A stretch of DNA of 64,000 bases from Tistrella mobilis (GTDB taxonomy: Bacteria > Pseudomonadota > Alphaproteobacteria > Tistrellales > Tistrellaceae). The position numbers and the translations under genes were made by a program. This document shows, in pieces, positions 25,271-33,503 of the stretch. Location: contig NZ_CP121017.1 in assembly GCF_041468085.1 (NCBI RefSeq), positions 2,025,501 through 2,089,500 on the forward strand. The letters run 5' to 3'. Position 1 is the stretch's first letter; each line of letters begins with the position of its first letter. A model generated the notes under the pieces. It was not told the DNA's origin. It worked only from the letters and a program-made list of their open reading frames with translations, and ran no database searches.

Positions 25271-26002
25271 TCATTCGCCAAAACCCTGGAAGGTGGCGAA
25301 GCCCTCCACCGGTTCACGTGGGGTTTCGAGCCGGGCGGTCACGTCGTCGGGGTCGCCATGGCCGATGGCGATGCCGCAGACCACCTGTTCGGTTTCAGGA
25401 TAGCCGATTTCTTCGCGCAGGATGCCGTCATACATGGCGAAGGCCGCCTGCGGGCAGGTCTGAAGGCCCATGGCCTCGGCCGCGAGCAGCACCTGGCCCA
25501 CGAAAATTCCGACATCGACCCAGGATCCCTGTTCCATGTCACGGTCGATGGTGATGATCAGCCCGACCGGGGCATCGAAGAAGGCGAAGTTGCGCCTTTC
25601 CTGCGCCTGCATGCGTTCCTGATCGCCCTTGCCGATGCCGAGCAGGCCGTAGAGCGACCAGCCCAGCGCCCGCCGGCGATCCTGATAAGGCGCCCGCCAC
25701 TTCACCGGATAGTATGTATAGCCCCAGGCCGCGCGGGGGGCTCCCGCGGCGTGGTCTGCGGTCAGCGCAGTCACCACCCGCTCGCGGGCGGCCCCCGCCA
25801 GAACGTGGACCTTCCAGGGCTGGATGTTCGACCCGCTGGGCGCGCGGGCGGCCAGGGCCAGGATCCGTTCCACCGTTTCCCGCGGGACCGGATCGGGCCG
25901 GAAGGCGCGGGTGCTGCGCCGGCCGGCCATGGTTTCCCCCACGCGCCGCGATGCAGCCGCCACGGCTGCGGCAATCCGGGCCGGATCTTCTGAATTCGTC
26001 AT
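25271..26002 (-). CDS. Nitroreductase-family flavoprotein
   Basis: This 243-residue FMN enzyme has the family N-terminus RRSTRAFRPDPVPRETVERIL, the flavin-contact APSGSNIQPWKVHVL, and the C-terminal CGIAIGHGDP. It resembles nitrobenzoate-reductase-type (PnbA-like) members rather than BluB. The likely activity is NAD(P)H-dependent two-electron reduction of nitro groups or quinones. The ATG at 26002 has GGAG close upstream; an in-frame ATG at 26047 would add 15 residues without family similarity. It is monocistronic, divergent from the MHYT kinase gene. Confidence 0.85.
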   Translation of the reverse strand: MTNSEDPARIAAAVAAASRRVGETMAGRRSTRAFRPDPVPRETVERILALAARAPSGSNIQPWKVHVLAGAARERVVTALTADHAAGAPRAAWGYTYYPVKWRAPYQDRRRALGWSLYGLLGIGKGDQERMQAQERRNFAFFDAPVGLIITIDRDMEQGSWVDVGIFVGQVLLAAEAMGLQTCPQAAFAMYDGILREEIGYPETEQVVCGIAIGHGDPDDVTARLETPREPVEGFATFQGFGE

Positions 26003-26156
26003 GGGCTCCGTCCATGTTTCCTTTACTCTCCTCCGGCAGAATGCCATGAAAAATAGTCCGTCGCGCCCTGCCCATCGCGCTTCGGAACCACACGCGGCGC
26101 AATGGCGACGTCTGCGCCGGGTTTCCGGTGACGGCCTTCGGAAGGACGGCTGACCT

Positions 26157-28100
26157 ATGTTTCTGGAGTTCGTCCACGGCGCTGGCGGGCATTATGCGGA
26201 AAGCGGCTACCATACCCGGCTTGTCGTTCTCTCGGTCGTGGTCGCCCTGTTTGCGTCCTACGCGGCGCTGCAGACGGCCGGCCGGATCCCGGGGGCGACC
26301 CCGGCCATGCGGGCAGCATGGATCACGGCGGGGTCGATCGTGCTGGGGGGCGGCATATGGTCGATGCATTTCATCGGCATGCTTGCCCATGAACTGCCCT
26401 TTCCGGTCGATTACGACCTGAACCTGACCGTCGGCTCCCTGATCGTCGCCATCGTGATGACATGGGTGGGGCTTGCCTGGGTTGCGCAGGCCGGAGAGAG
26501 CCGGGCAGCGCTGATCGGCGCAGGGATCGCCACCGGTGCCGGCGTCGTCGGCATGCACTACATGGGCATGGAAGCCATGCGCATGCCCGCCCGCCTGCTT
26601 TACGAGCCCTGGACCTTTGTCCTCAGCGTGGTCATCGCCCTGGTCGCGGCGACCGCTGCGCTCGCCGTCGCGCGCCGGGATGTTTCGATTCCGGCGAAGA
26701 TCGGGGCGTCGGCGATCATGGCCGTGGCGATTGCCGGCATGCACTATACCGGCATGGCGGCGGCCCGTTTCGAGCCCGGCCAGACCATCGCGCTCGGCCG
26801 GCTGCTCTGGCTCGAAGCCTCCGCCTATGCCGTGCATCCCCAGGTGATCGCGGTGCTGGTCGCGGTGGGGGCGGCTCTGGTGGTGACCATCATCATCGCC
26901 TCTGCGACCGTCGACAAAAGATTTGCCCTGCTGGCTGAACGGGAGGCGGAAGCCCTGCGCCTCAGCAGCCGGCGGATGTCGGCCCTGCTGGCAACGGCAT
27001 CGGATCTGATCGTGATTTCCGATGTCGATGGCATCGTCCAGGACGTGGTGGGGCCTGCCGATCTGGTCGCCGTTGCCCGCAGCCGGCCTCTGGCCCAGGT
27101 CATCATCCCCGATGATCGTCCGCGCTTCCGCGCCTTGTTCGAGCGTGTGGTGACGGGGGGCGAGCGATCGGCGATCGACGAGCTGCGCATGGACATGGGC
27201 GCACAAGGGGTGCGTGCCTGTGACGTGCAGATCCGTGACCTGCGCGGAGAGCCTGCCGTGTCGGCCCTGGTCATCACCTTCCATGACGTCGAGGAACGCG
27301 CTGCGGTGCAGGCGGCCCTTGCCGAGGCACGCGATCTGGCCGATGCCGCCAGCCGGGCGAAATCCCGCTTCATCTCGATGATGAGCCACGAGTTGCGCAC
27401 GCCGCTGGCGGCCGTGCTGGGGTATGCCGATCTGATGACCGCCCGGCTGCACGGTCCGCTCGGCTCCGATGTCTATGACGGCTATGTCGACGAAATTTCC
27501 AGGGCCGGCCGGCGGCTGATCTCGGTGGTGGATGCGATCATCGGGCTCGGCCGGATCGATGGCGGCGAAGAGCGTTGCGAGCTTCAGAATTTTGATACGC
27601 AATCCGCGATCCGGTCGGTGATGCGCAATGCCGCCGATCGGGCGCGCCGTGGCGGGGTCCGGCTCGACCATGTCGACGACGGGGCGGTGGCGATGCTGGG
27701 CGATCCCCGGCTGGTCGTCCGGACCCTCGACTATCTGATCGACAATGCCATCAAGTTCACCGAGGCAGAGGGCGAGGTGGTGCTGCTGGTGGAGCGGCGC
27801 GATGACGGCACCGGCGCCATCACCATCACCGACAGCGGCCCCGGCATTCCGGCCGACAGCCTGCACCGGGTGACGGAGGCCTTTTTTCAGGCCGATGACG
27901 GCCTGTCCCGACGGTTCGAAGGCGCCGGCCTGGGCCTGACCGTCGCCAAGGCGCTGGCGGAACTGCAGGGGGGACGCATCGAGATCGAGAGCACCTATGG
28001 CTTCGGCACGGTCGCCCGGCTGGTTCTGCCGCTTGCCGCCGGAAGCAGGCAGGGGCCGCCGGCAGGGCCGGACGCCGAAGTGGAGGATGCCCTCGGTTGA
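26157..28100 (+). CDS. MHYT-domain membrane sensor histidine kinase
   Basis: This 647-residue sensor kinase has an N-terminal seven-span region with three MHYT-type motifs: SMHFIGM, GMHYMGMEAM and GMHYTGMAA. MHYT domains are proposed to bind copper and sense O2, CO or NO. A PAS-like linker (about residues 275-385) follows. The HisKA domain has phospho-acceptor His411 in SHELRTPL, and the ATPase domain has N-box Asp-Asn near 529-530, DSGPGIP and FEGAGLGLTVAK. No receiver domain and no adjacent response regulator gene are present, so the partner is elsewhere. Downstream lies a dipeptide-type ABC operon, which may or may not be its target. Confidence 0.9.
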   Translation: MFLEFVHGAGGHYAESGYHTRLVVLSVVVALFASYAALQTAGRIPGATPAMRAAWITAGSIVLGGGIWSMHFIGMLAHELPFPVDYDLNLTVGSLIVAIVMTWVGLAWVAQAGESRAALIGAGIATGAGVVGMHYMGMEAMRMPARLLYEPWTFVLSVVIALVAATAALAVARRDVSIPAKIGASAIMAVAIAGMHYTGMAAARFEPGQTIALGRLLWLEASAYAVHPQVIAVLVAVGAALVVTIIIASATVDKRFALLAEREAEALRLSSRRMSALLATASDLIVISDVDGIVQDVVGPADLVAVARSRPLAQVIIPDDRPRFRALFERVVTGGERSAIDELRMDMGAQGVRACDVQIRDLRGEPAVSALVITFHDVEERAAVQAALAEARDLADAASRAKSRFISMMSHELRTPLAAVLGYADLMTARLHGPLGSDVYDGYVDEISRAGRRLISVVDAIIGLGRIDGGEERCELQNFDTQSAIRSVMRNAADRARRGGVRLDHVDDGAVAMLGDPRLVVRTLDYLIDNAIKFTEAEGEVVLLVERRDDGTGAITITDSGPGIPADSLHRVTEAFFQADDGLSRRFEGAGLGLTVAKALAELQGGRIEIESTYGFGTVARLVLPLAAGSRQGPPAGPDAEVEDALG

Positions 28101-28204
28101 TCATCCTGGCGGGCGGGCTTGGCGAGGGTGGCCCTGTTGCTCCATGATGCGTGACAGATGCGGCCGGCTTGGGCCGCAGCCCCTTCACGCCGGGAGTGAC
28201 GATC

Positions 28205-29863
28205 GTGATCCATTCTGAGACGGCGCGACTGACGACGGCCGGAAGCCTTCGGCACCGGCTGCGCCATGGCCTGGTGCGGGCCGGCGCGACCCTTGCCATC
28301 GGGCTTGCCCTGGCCTTGGGGTTGCCGGGCGCGCAGGTGCAGGCGGCAACGCCGCCAGACACATTGGTGATGGCTCATTATATTGATGACGTAACAAGTT
28401 TCGACCCGGCCGAGAGCTTCGAACTGGCGACCGGCGAGATCCTGAACAACGTCTATCTGCGCCTCACCGTGCCCGACCCGGACGATTTCACGAAGATCCT
28501 GGGCGGGGCGGCCGAAAGCTGGACGATCTCAGAGGACGGGCTCACCTACACCTTCACCATGCGGCCGGGCGTGAAATTTCATACCGGCCGGCCGCTGACC
28601 GCCCATGACGCGGCGTTTTCGCTTCAGCGGGTGGTGAAGCTGGCCAAATCGCCGGTCTTCATCCTGAATGCCCTGGGCTGGACGCCCGAGAATGTCGACC
28701 GGATGGTGGTGGCGAAAGACGATGCCACCCTGGTGCTGACGATGTCGGAACCCTTCGCACCCAGCTATGTGCTGAACAGCCTGTCGTCGAGTGTGGGTGC
28801 CGTGGTCGACCGCACCGAGGCGATGGCGCATGAGACGGATGGCGATTTCGGCAATGGCTGGCTGAAGACCAACACCGCCGGCAGCGGCGCCTACCGTCTG
28901 GTGACCTGGCGGCCGAAAGAGGCGGTGGTGCTGGAGGCAAACCCGGATTTCTACATGGGTGCGCCGAAGATGAAGCGGGTGATCATCCGCCATGTACCCG
29001 AGCCGACCGCTCAGCGGCTGCTGCTGGAGAAGGGCGATGTGGACATCGCCCGCCGGCTGGGCACGGAACAGCTGAAGGGCATCGCCGGCAATCCCGATCT
29101 CAAGGTCGAGACCGAGCCCAAGGCGACGATCTATTACCTGGCGATGAACCAGAAGGTGCCGGCGCTGACCGAGCCCAAAGTGCGCGAGGCGATCCGCCGG
29201 GCGATCGACTATCAGGGCATTGCCACCAATCTGCTGGAGGGGCTCTACCGGCCGCATCAGTCGATCCTGGGCGCCGGTAGCTTCGCGGCGCTCGACGATC
29301 TGCCCTATGTTCGCGATGTGGAGAAGGCGAAGGCGCTGATGGTCGAAGCCGGCCATCCCGACGGGCTGGACCTGACCATCGACGTCTCGGGCACGGCCCC
29401 TTATCGGGACATCGCCCAGGCCTTGCAGGCAAATCTGGCCGATATCGGCATCCGGCTGAAGATCGTGACTGCCGATACCCGACAGGTGCTGACCAAGTAC
29501 CGGGCACGCGGCCACGAGCTGTTGCTGATGTACTGGTCGCCCGACTATGGCGATCCCAATTCGACGGTCGATTATTTCGCCCGCAACCCCGACAATTCCG
29601 ATGCCGGCACCGCCAAGACCATCGCCTGGCGCAATGCCTGGAAGAATGACGCGCTGGGTGAGATGGCCCGCGCGGCGGTGCTGGAGCGTGACGATGCAAA
29701 GCGCGTCGGGATCTATCACGACATCCAGCGCCGGCTGCGCGAAGAGGGACCGGTGGCGGTGATGTTCCAGCAGACCGAGCCGACGGCGATGCGCAAGCCG
29801 GTCGAGGGCTGGATCTCGGGCCCGGCCTTCGACACCTATATCTACTGGCGGATCACGAAGTGA
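28205..29863 (+). CDS. Dipeptide/peptide ABC transporter binding protein (SBP_bac_5)
   Basis: This 552-residue periplasmic binding protein has a Sec-type signal (GLVRAGATLAIGLALALGLP, cleavage near QVQAA). The mature sequence has family-5 landmarks: VTSFDPAESFELATGEILNNVYLRL cut as TSFDPAE and NNVYLRL, AESWTISEDGLTYTF, and FHTGRPLTAHDAAFSL. The GTG at 28205 follows GGGAG at good spacing; an in-frame GTG at 28151 would add 18 residues ahead of the signal. It is the first gene of a five-gene importer operon. Cargo may be a peptide, opine or other oligomer; family 5 does not fix it. Confidence 0.88.
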   Translation: MIHSETARLTTAGSLRHRLRHGLVRAGATLAIGLALALGLPGAQVQAATPPDTLVMAHYIDDVTSFDPAESFELATGEILNNVYLRLTVPDPDDFTKILGGAAESWTISEDGLTYTFTMRPGVKFHTGRPLTAHDAAFSLQRVVKLAKSPVFILNALGWTPENVDRMVVAKDDATLVLTMSEPFAPSYVLNSLSSSVGAVVDRTEAMAHETDGDFGNGWLKTNTAGSGAYRLVTWRPKEAVVLEANPDFYMGAPKMKRVIIRHVPEPTAQRLLLEKGDVDIARRLGTEQLKGIAGNPDLKVETEPKATIYYLAMNQKVPALTEPKVREAIRRAIDYQGIATNLLEGLYRPHQSILGAGSFAALDDLPYVRDVEKAKALMVEAGHPDGLDLTIDVSGTAPYRDIAQALQANLADIGIRLKIVTADTRQVLTKYRARGHELLLMYWSPDYGDPNSTVDYFARNPDNSDAGTAKTIAWRNAWKNDALGEMARAAVLERDDAKRVGIYHDIQRRLREEGPVAVMFQQTEPTAMRKPVEGWISGPAFDTYIYWRITK

Positions 29864-30906
29864 GGGCAGCGCCTGCGGGACTGCGCATGGTGCGGGTGAC
29901 GGCGGGTTTCGTAGCCGGCCTTGCCGTCACCCTGCTGGGCCTGATTGTGGTCACCTTCCTGATCGGCCGGGTGGTGCCGATCGATCCGGCGCTGGTCGTC
30001 GCCGGCGATCGGGCGAGCCCGGAAGCCTATGCTGCCGCGCGCACGGCGCTGGGGCTGGATCTGCCACTGCATGAACAGCTGGCGGTCTATGTCTGGAACG
30101 TGCTGAACGGCGATCTCGGCCGCTCGACCATGACCGGGCTGACGGTGGCCGAAGATGTGGCGCGGGTCTTTCCCGCGACCATCGAACTTGCCGTGGCCGG
30201 CACCCTGATCGGGGTGGGGCTGGGGGTGCCGCTGGGCGTGCTGGCGGCGGCGCGGGCCGGCCGGCTGGCCGATCATGTCGTGCGGGCGGTGGCGCTGGTC
30301 GGCTATTCGGTGCCGGTGTTCTGGCTGGGGCTGGTGGGGCTGCTGGTCTTCTACGCCCGGCTCGGTTGGGTGGCCGGGCCCGGGCGGCTGGATGTCGCCT
30401 GGGCCTATACCATTCCCGAGGTGACCGGCTTCGTGCTGATCGACACGGTGCTGGCGGGGGAGCCGGAGGCGATGGTGGACGCCCTGCGCCACCTGATCCT
30501 GCCGGCCTCGATTCTGGGTTATTTCTCGATGGCTTATGTGGCGCGGATGACCCGGTCGCTCATGATCGGGGAACTGTCGCAGGACTATGTCGTCGCCGCC
30601 CGGGCCAAGGGCGTGCCCGAGGCGCGGATCCTGTGGCGCCATGCCTTCCGCAATATCTCGGTGCCGCTGGTGACGGTGATCGCGTTGACCTTCGCCCATC
30701 TGCTGGAGGGCGCGGTCCTGACCGAAACCGTCTTCGCCTGGCCCGGCATCGGGCTTTACATCACGCAGGCGCTGTTCGCGGCCGACATGAATGCGGTGCT
30801 GGGCGGCACGCTTGCCGTCGGGCTCGGCTTCGTGCTGATCAATCGCGCGGCCGACCTGATCCACCGCCGGCTGGATGCGCGGATGCGGCAGGAGGTACGG
30901 GCATGA
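29860..30906 (+). CDS. Peptide ABC transporter permease, DppB-like
   Basis: This 348-residue membrane subunit contains the OppB/DppB-type segments ALGLDLPLHEQLAVY, GDLGRSTMTG and VARMTRSLMIGELSQDYVVAARAKG (the EAA cytoplasmic loop that contacts the ATPase). The GTG start overlaps the binding-protein stop by four bases; ATG at 29887 is an alternative. It overlaps the next permease gene by ATGA. The protein forms the heteromeric channel with the DppC-like subunit. Confidence 0.9.
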   Translation: MRAAPAGLRMVRVTAGFVAGLAVTLLGLIVVTFLIGRVVPIDPALVVAGDRASPEAYAAARTALGLDLPLHEQLAVYVWNVLNGDLGRSTMTGLTVAEDVARVFPATIELAVAGTLIGVGLGVPLGVLAAARAGRLADHVVRAVALVGYSVPVFWLGLVGLLVFYARLGWVAGPGRLDVAWAYTIPEVTGFVLIDTVLAGEPEAMVDALRHLILPASILGYFSMAYVARMTRSLMIGELSQDYVVAARAKGVPEARILWRHAFRNISVPLVTVIALTFAHLLEGAVLTETVFAWPGIGLYITQALFAADMNAVLGGTLAVGLGFVLINRAADLIHRRLDARMRQEVRA

Positions 30907-31820
30907 TCGGGGTCGCAGCCCTTGCCCGCATCGCCGCCCGCACGCCCCGCAGCCGGGCCGAGGCGCGGCGTTATGCGCTGGCCGGCTTCCTTGCCCGCGC
31001 GCTGGCCAATCCGGCAACGGTGATCGGCACCCTGATCGTGCTGGCCCTGATCCTGGCGGCCGCCCTGGCACCGGTGCTGGCACCCTATGACCCGATCGAT
31101 CAGGTGCTGAACGATCGGTTGCAACCCCCTGGTGCGGAACATTTTCTGGGCACCGACCATCTGGGCCGGGACATCCTCTCGCGCATTCTGTACGGGGCGC
31201 GGATCACGCTGGCCGTGGTGCTGTCGGTGGCGGTGATCGTGGGGCCGGTCGGGCTGGCGATCGGCATTGCGGCGGGGTATTTCGGCGGCCGCGTCGATGC
31301 GGTGCTGATGGGGCTGACCGACATCGTCATGGCCTTTCCGCGGCTGGTGCTGGCGCTGGCGCTGGCGGCGGTGCTGGGCCCGGGCATCGGCAATGCGGTG
31401 GTGGCGATCGCCGTCACCGGCTGGCCGGCCTATGCCCGCCTGGCGCGTGCCGAGGCGAAGCTGGTGCGCGAGCGGGAATTCGTTCAGGCCGCCCGGCTGG
31501 CCGGGGCCTCGGATCTCAGGATCCTGGTGCTGCATGTGGCACCGCTCTGCCTGTCCTCGGTGATCGTGCGCCTGACCCTCGACATGGCCGGCGTGATCCT
31601 GATCTTCGCCGGGCTGGGCTTCCTGGGCCTGGGCGCCCAGGCACCGGCGCCGGAATGGGGGGCGATGGTGGCCACCGGCCGCGACTACATCATCGACCAA
31701 TGGTGGGTGGCGACCCTGCCGGGCGCTGCGATCTTCGTGGTCAGCATGGGTTTCAACCTGCTGGGCGACGGGCTGCGCGACGTGCTGGACCCGCGCGCCC
31801 AGACCGGGAGGGCGGCATGA
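30903..31820 (+). CDS. Peptide ABC transporter permease, DppC-like
   Basis: This 305-residue membrane subunit has the DppC/OppC N-terminal span and PYDPIDQVLNDRLQPP, then HFLGTDHLGRDILSRILYGAR, a near-invariant signature of this permease class. EAA loop features follow (VREREFVQAARLAGASD). Start and stop both overlap neighbours by four bases (ATGA at 30903 and 31817), giving a tightly coupled operon. It is the second half of the importer channel. Confidence 0.92.
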   Translation: MIGVAALARIAARTPRSRAEARRYALAGFLARALANPATVIGTLIVLALILAAALAPVLAPYDPIDQVLNDRLQPPGAEHFLGTDHLGRDILSRILYGARITLAVVLSVAVIVGPVGLAIGIAAGYFGGRVDAVLMGLTDIVMAFPRLVLALALAAVLGPGIGNAVVAIAVTGWPAYARLARAEAKLVREREFVQAARLAGASDLRILVLHVAPLCLSSVIVRLTLDMAGVILIFAGLGFLGLGAQAPAPEWGAMVATGRDYIIDQWWVATLPGAAIFVVSMGFNLLGDGLRDVLDPRAQTGRAA

Positions 31821-32683
31821 CGAAGGGCAGGGGCATGACGGAGGGACGGCCCCTGCTGGAGATCCGCAACCTGGCCGTGTCGTTCCCGGGGCCGGACGGG
31901 CCGGTCCGGGCGGTGCGCGAGGTCTCGCTGTCGCTGGCCCGCGGGGAACGGCTGGCGATCGTGGGGGAAAGCGGTTCCGGCAAATCGATCTCGATGCGGG
32001 CGGTGATGGGGCTGCTGCCGCGTCAGGCGCGGATGACCGCCGACCGGCTGGCCTTCGACGATGTCGACCTGATGGAAGGAGGAGAGCGGGCGATCCGGCG
32101 CCTGCGCGGACGGCGTGTCGCGATGGTGATGCAGGACCCGAAAGCCGCACTCGATCCGGTGATGACCGCGGGCGCGCAGATCGCCGAGGGGCTGCGGCTG
32201 CATCGCGGCCTTGGTCGCCGCGCGGCCCGGGCTGCGGCGCTGGACCTGCTGGCCGCCGTGCGCATCGACCGGCCGGAGCGGGTGCTGGAGCTGCATCCGC
32301 ACCAGATGTCCGGCGGCATGGCCCAGCGGGTGATGATCGCCATGATGCTGGCGGGCGAGCCCGATCTGCTGATTGCCGACGAGCCGACCTCGGCGCTCGA
32401 CGTCTCGGTGCGGGGCGAGATCCTGGAACTGATCGACGGATTGGTCACCGAGCGGGGGATGGGGCTGGTGCTGATTTCCCATGATCTGGATCTGGTGGCG
32501 GCCTTTGCCGACCGGGTGGCGGTGATGTATGCCGGCCGGGTGATGGAGACGCTGGCCGCCGGCGCGCTCGATCATGCCAGCCATCCCTATACCCGCGGGC
32601 TGATCGGCTGCCGGCCGCGGCTGGATGCCCATGTGGCGCCGCTGCCGGTGCTGGTTCGTGATCCGGCCTGGAAGGAGGGCTGA
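31817..32683 (+). CDS. Peptide ABC transporter ATPase, DppD-like
   Basis: This 288-residue ATPase has Walker A GESGSGKS, signature MSGGMAQRVMIAM, and Walker [14 protein letters not shown], the usual forms in OppD/DppD proteins. It is somewhat short for the class (about 325), with a reduced C-terminal extension. The C-terminal HPYTRGLIGCRPRLD still shows the oligopeptide-ATPase motif, but the cysteine-rich Fe-S segment of some DppD proteins is not apparent. The ATG at 31817 overlaps the dppC stop; an internal ATG follows at 31835. It works as a heterodimer with the next gene product. Confidence 0.9.
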   Translation: MTKGRGMTEGRPLLEIRNLAVSFPGPDGPVRAVREVSLSLARGERLAIVGESGSGKSISMRAVMGLLPRQARMTADRLAFDDVDLMEGGERAIRRLRGRRVAMVMQDPKAALDPVMTAGAQIAEGLRLHRGLGRRAARAAALDLLAAVRIDRPERVLELHPHQMSGGMAQRVMIAMMLAGEPDLLIADEPTSALDVSVRGEILELIDGLVTERGMGLVLISHDLDLVAAFADRVAVMYAGRVMETLAAGALDHASHPYTRGLIGCRPRLDAHVAPLPVLVRDPAWKEG

Positions 32684-32684
32684 C

Positions 32685-33503
32685 GTGATCGAGGTCGAAG
32701 GGCTGACCGTGCGCTTCCAGGGCCTGGCCGCGGTCGACGGCGTATCGCTGAGCGTTGCCCGGGGCGAGGCGGTGGGTGTGGTCGGCGAAAGCGGCTCGGG
32801 CAAGTCGACCCTGCTGCGCGCCATCGCGGGGCTGCTGGCGCCGGATGACGGCCGGGTGATCTTCGACGGCCGGCCGGTGGTCACGGCCGGGCGGCAGAGC
32901 CTGAGCGACCGGCGGGCACGGGCCCGGCTGATGCAGATGGTGTTTCAGGATCCGTCGACGGCGCTGCATCCCCGACACACGGTCGACCGGATCCTGGCCG
33001 AACCGCTGGTGATCCATGGGGAGGCCGATGCCGAGCGACGGATCGCTGCGGCGATGGCGGCGGTGGGGCTGGATGCCTCGCTGCGCTTTCGCTTTCCACA
33101 CCAGCTGTCAGGCGGCCAGCGCCAGCGCGTGGCGATCGCCCGCGCGCTGATCCTGGAGCCGAAAGTGCTGCTGCTCGACGAGCCGACCTCGGCGCTGGAC
33201 GTGTCGGTCCAGGCCGAGGTTCTGAACCTGCTCGACCGGTTGCGCGCCGATCATGGCCTGACCCTGCTGATGGTCGGCCATGATCTGGCGGTCGTCGCCC
33301 ATCTCTGCACCCGGGCGCTGGTGATGCATCGTGGCCGGGCGGTGGAGGAACTCACCCGGGCGGATATTCATGGTGCAAACGCGCGGGATTCCTATACGAA
33401 GGCACTGCTGGCGGCGGCCAGGGATCCGCGTGCCGCTCATTCTGCGGCGATGTCGGCCACCGGCGGATCGAAGGCGGTCACCTCGGGCAGCGCCCCGCGA
33501 TAG
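32685..33503 (+). CDS. Peptide ABC transporter ATPase, DppF-like
   Basis: This 272-residue ATPase has Walker [10 protein letters not shown]-loop [15 protein letters not shown], signature [15 protein letters not shown] and Walker [16 protein letters not shown]. It begins at a GTG just after the dppD stop (one base between), with GGAGGG upstream. Its last 67 bases overlap the end of the convergent molybdoenzyme gene, so the two transcripts are antisense there. It completes the ABCDF importer. Confidence 0.9.
   Translation: MIEVEGLTVRFQGLAAVDGVSLSVARGEAVGVVGESGSGKSTLLRAIAGLLAPDDGRVIFDGRPVVTAGRQSLSDRRARARLMQMVFQDPSTALHPRHTVDRILAEPLVIHGEADAERRIAAAMAAVGLDASLRFRFPHQLSGGQRQRVAIARALILEPKVLLLDEPTSALDVSVQAEVLNLLDRLRADHGLTLLMVGHDLAVVAHLCTRALVMHRGRAVEELTRADIHGANARDSYTKALLAAARDPRAAHSAAMSATGGSKAVTSGSAPR

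Noticed and set aside
28151-28204. Upstream GTG start for the peptide-binding protein
   Set aside because: It would put 18 non-basic residues before the signal peptide, while the GTG at 28205 has a proper GGGAG ribosome-binding site.
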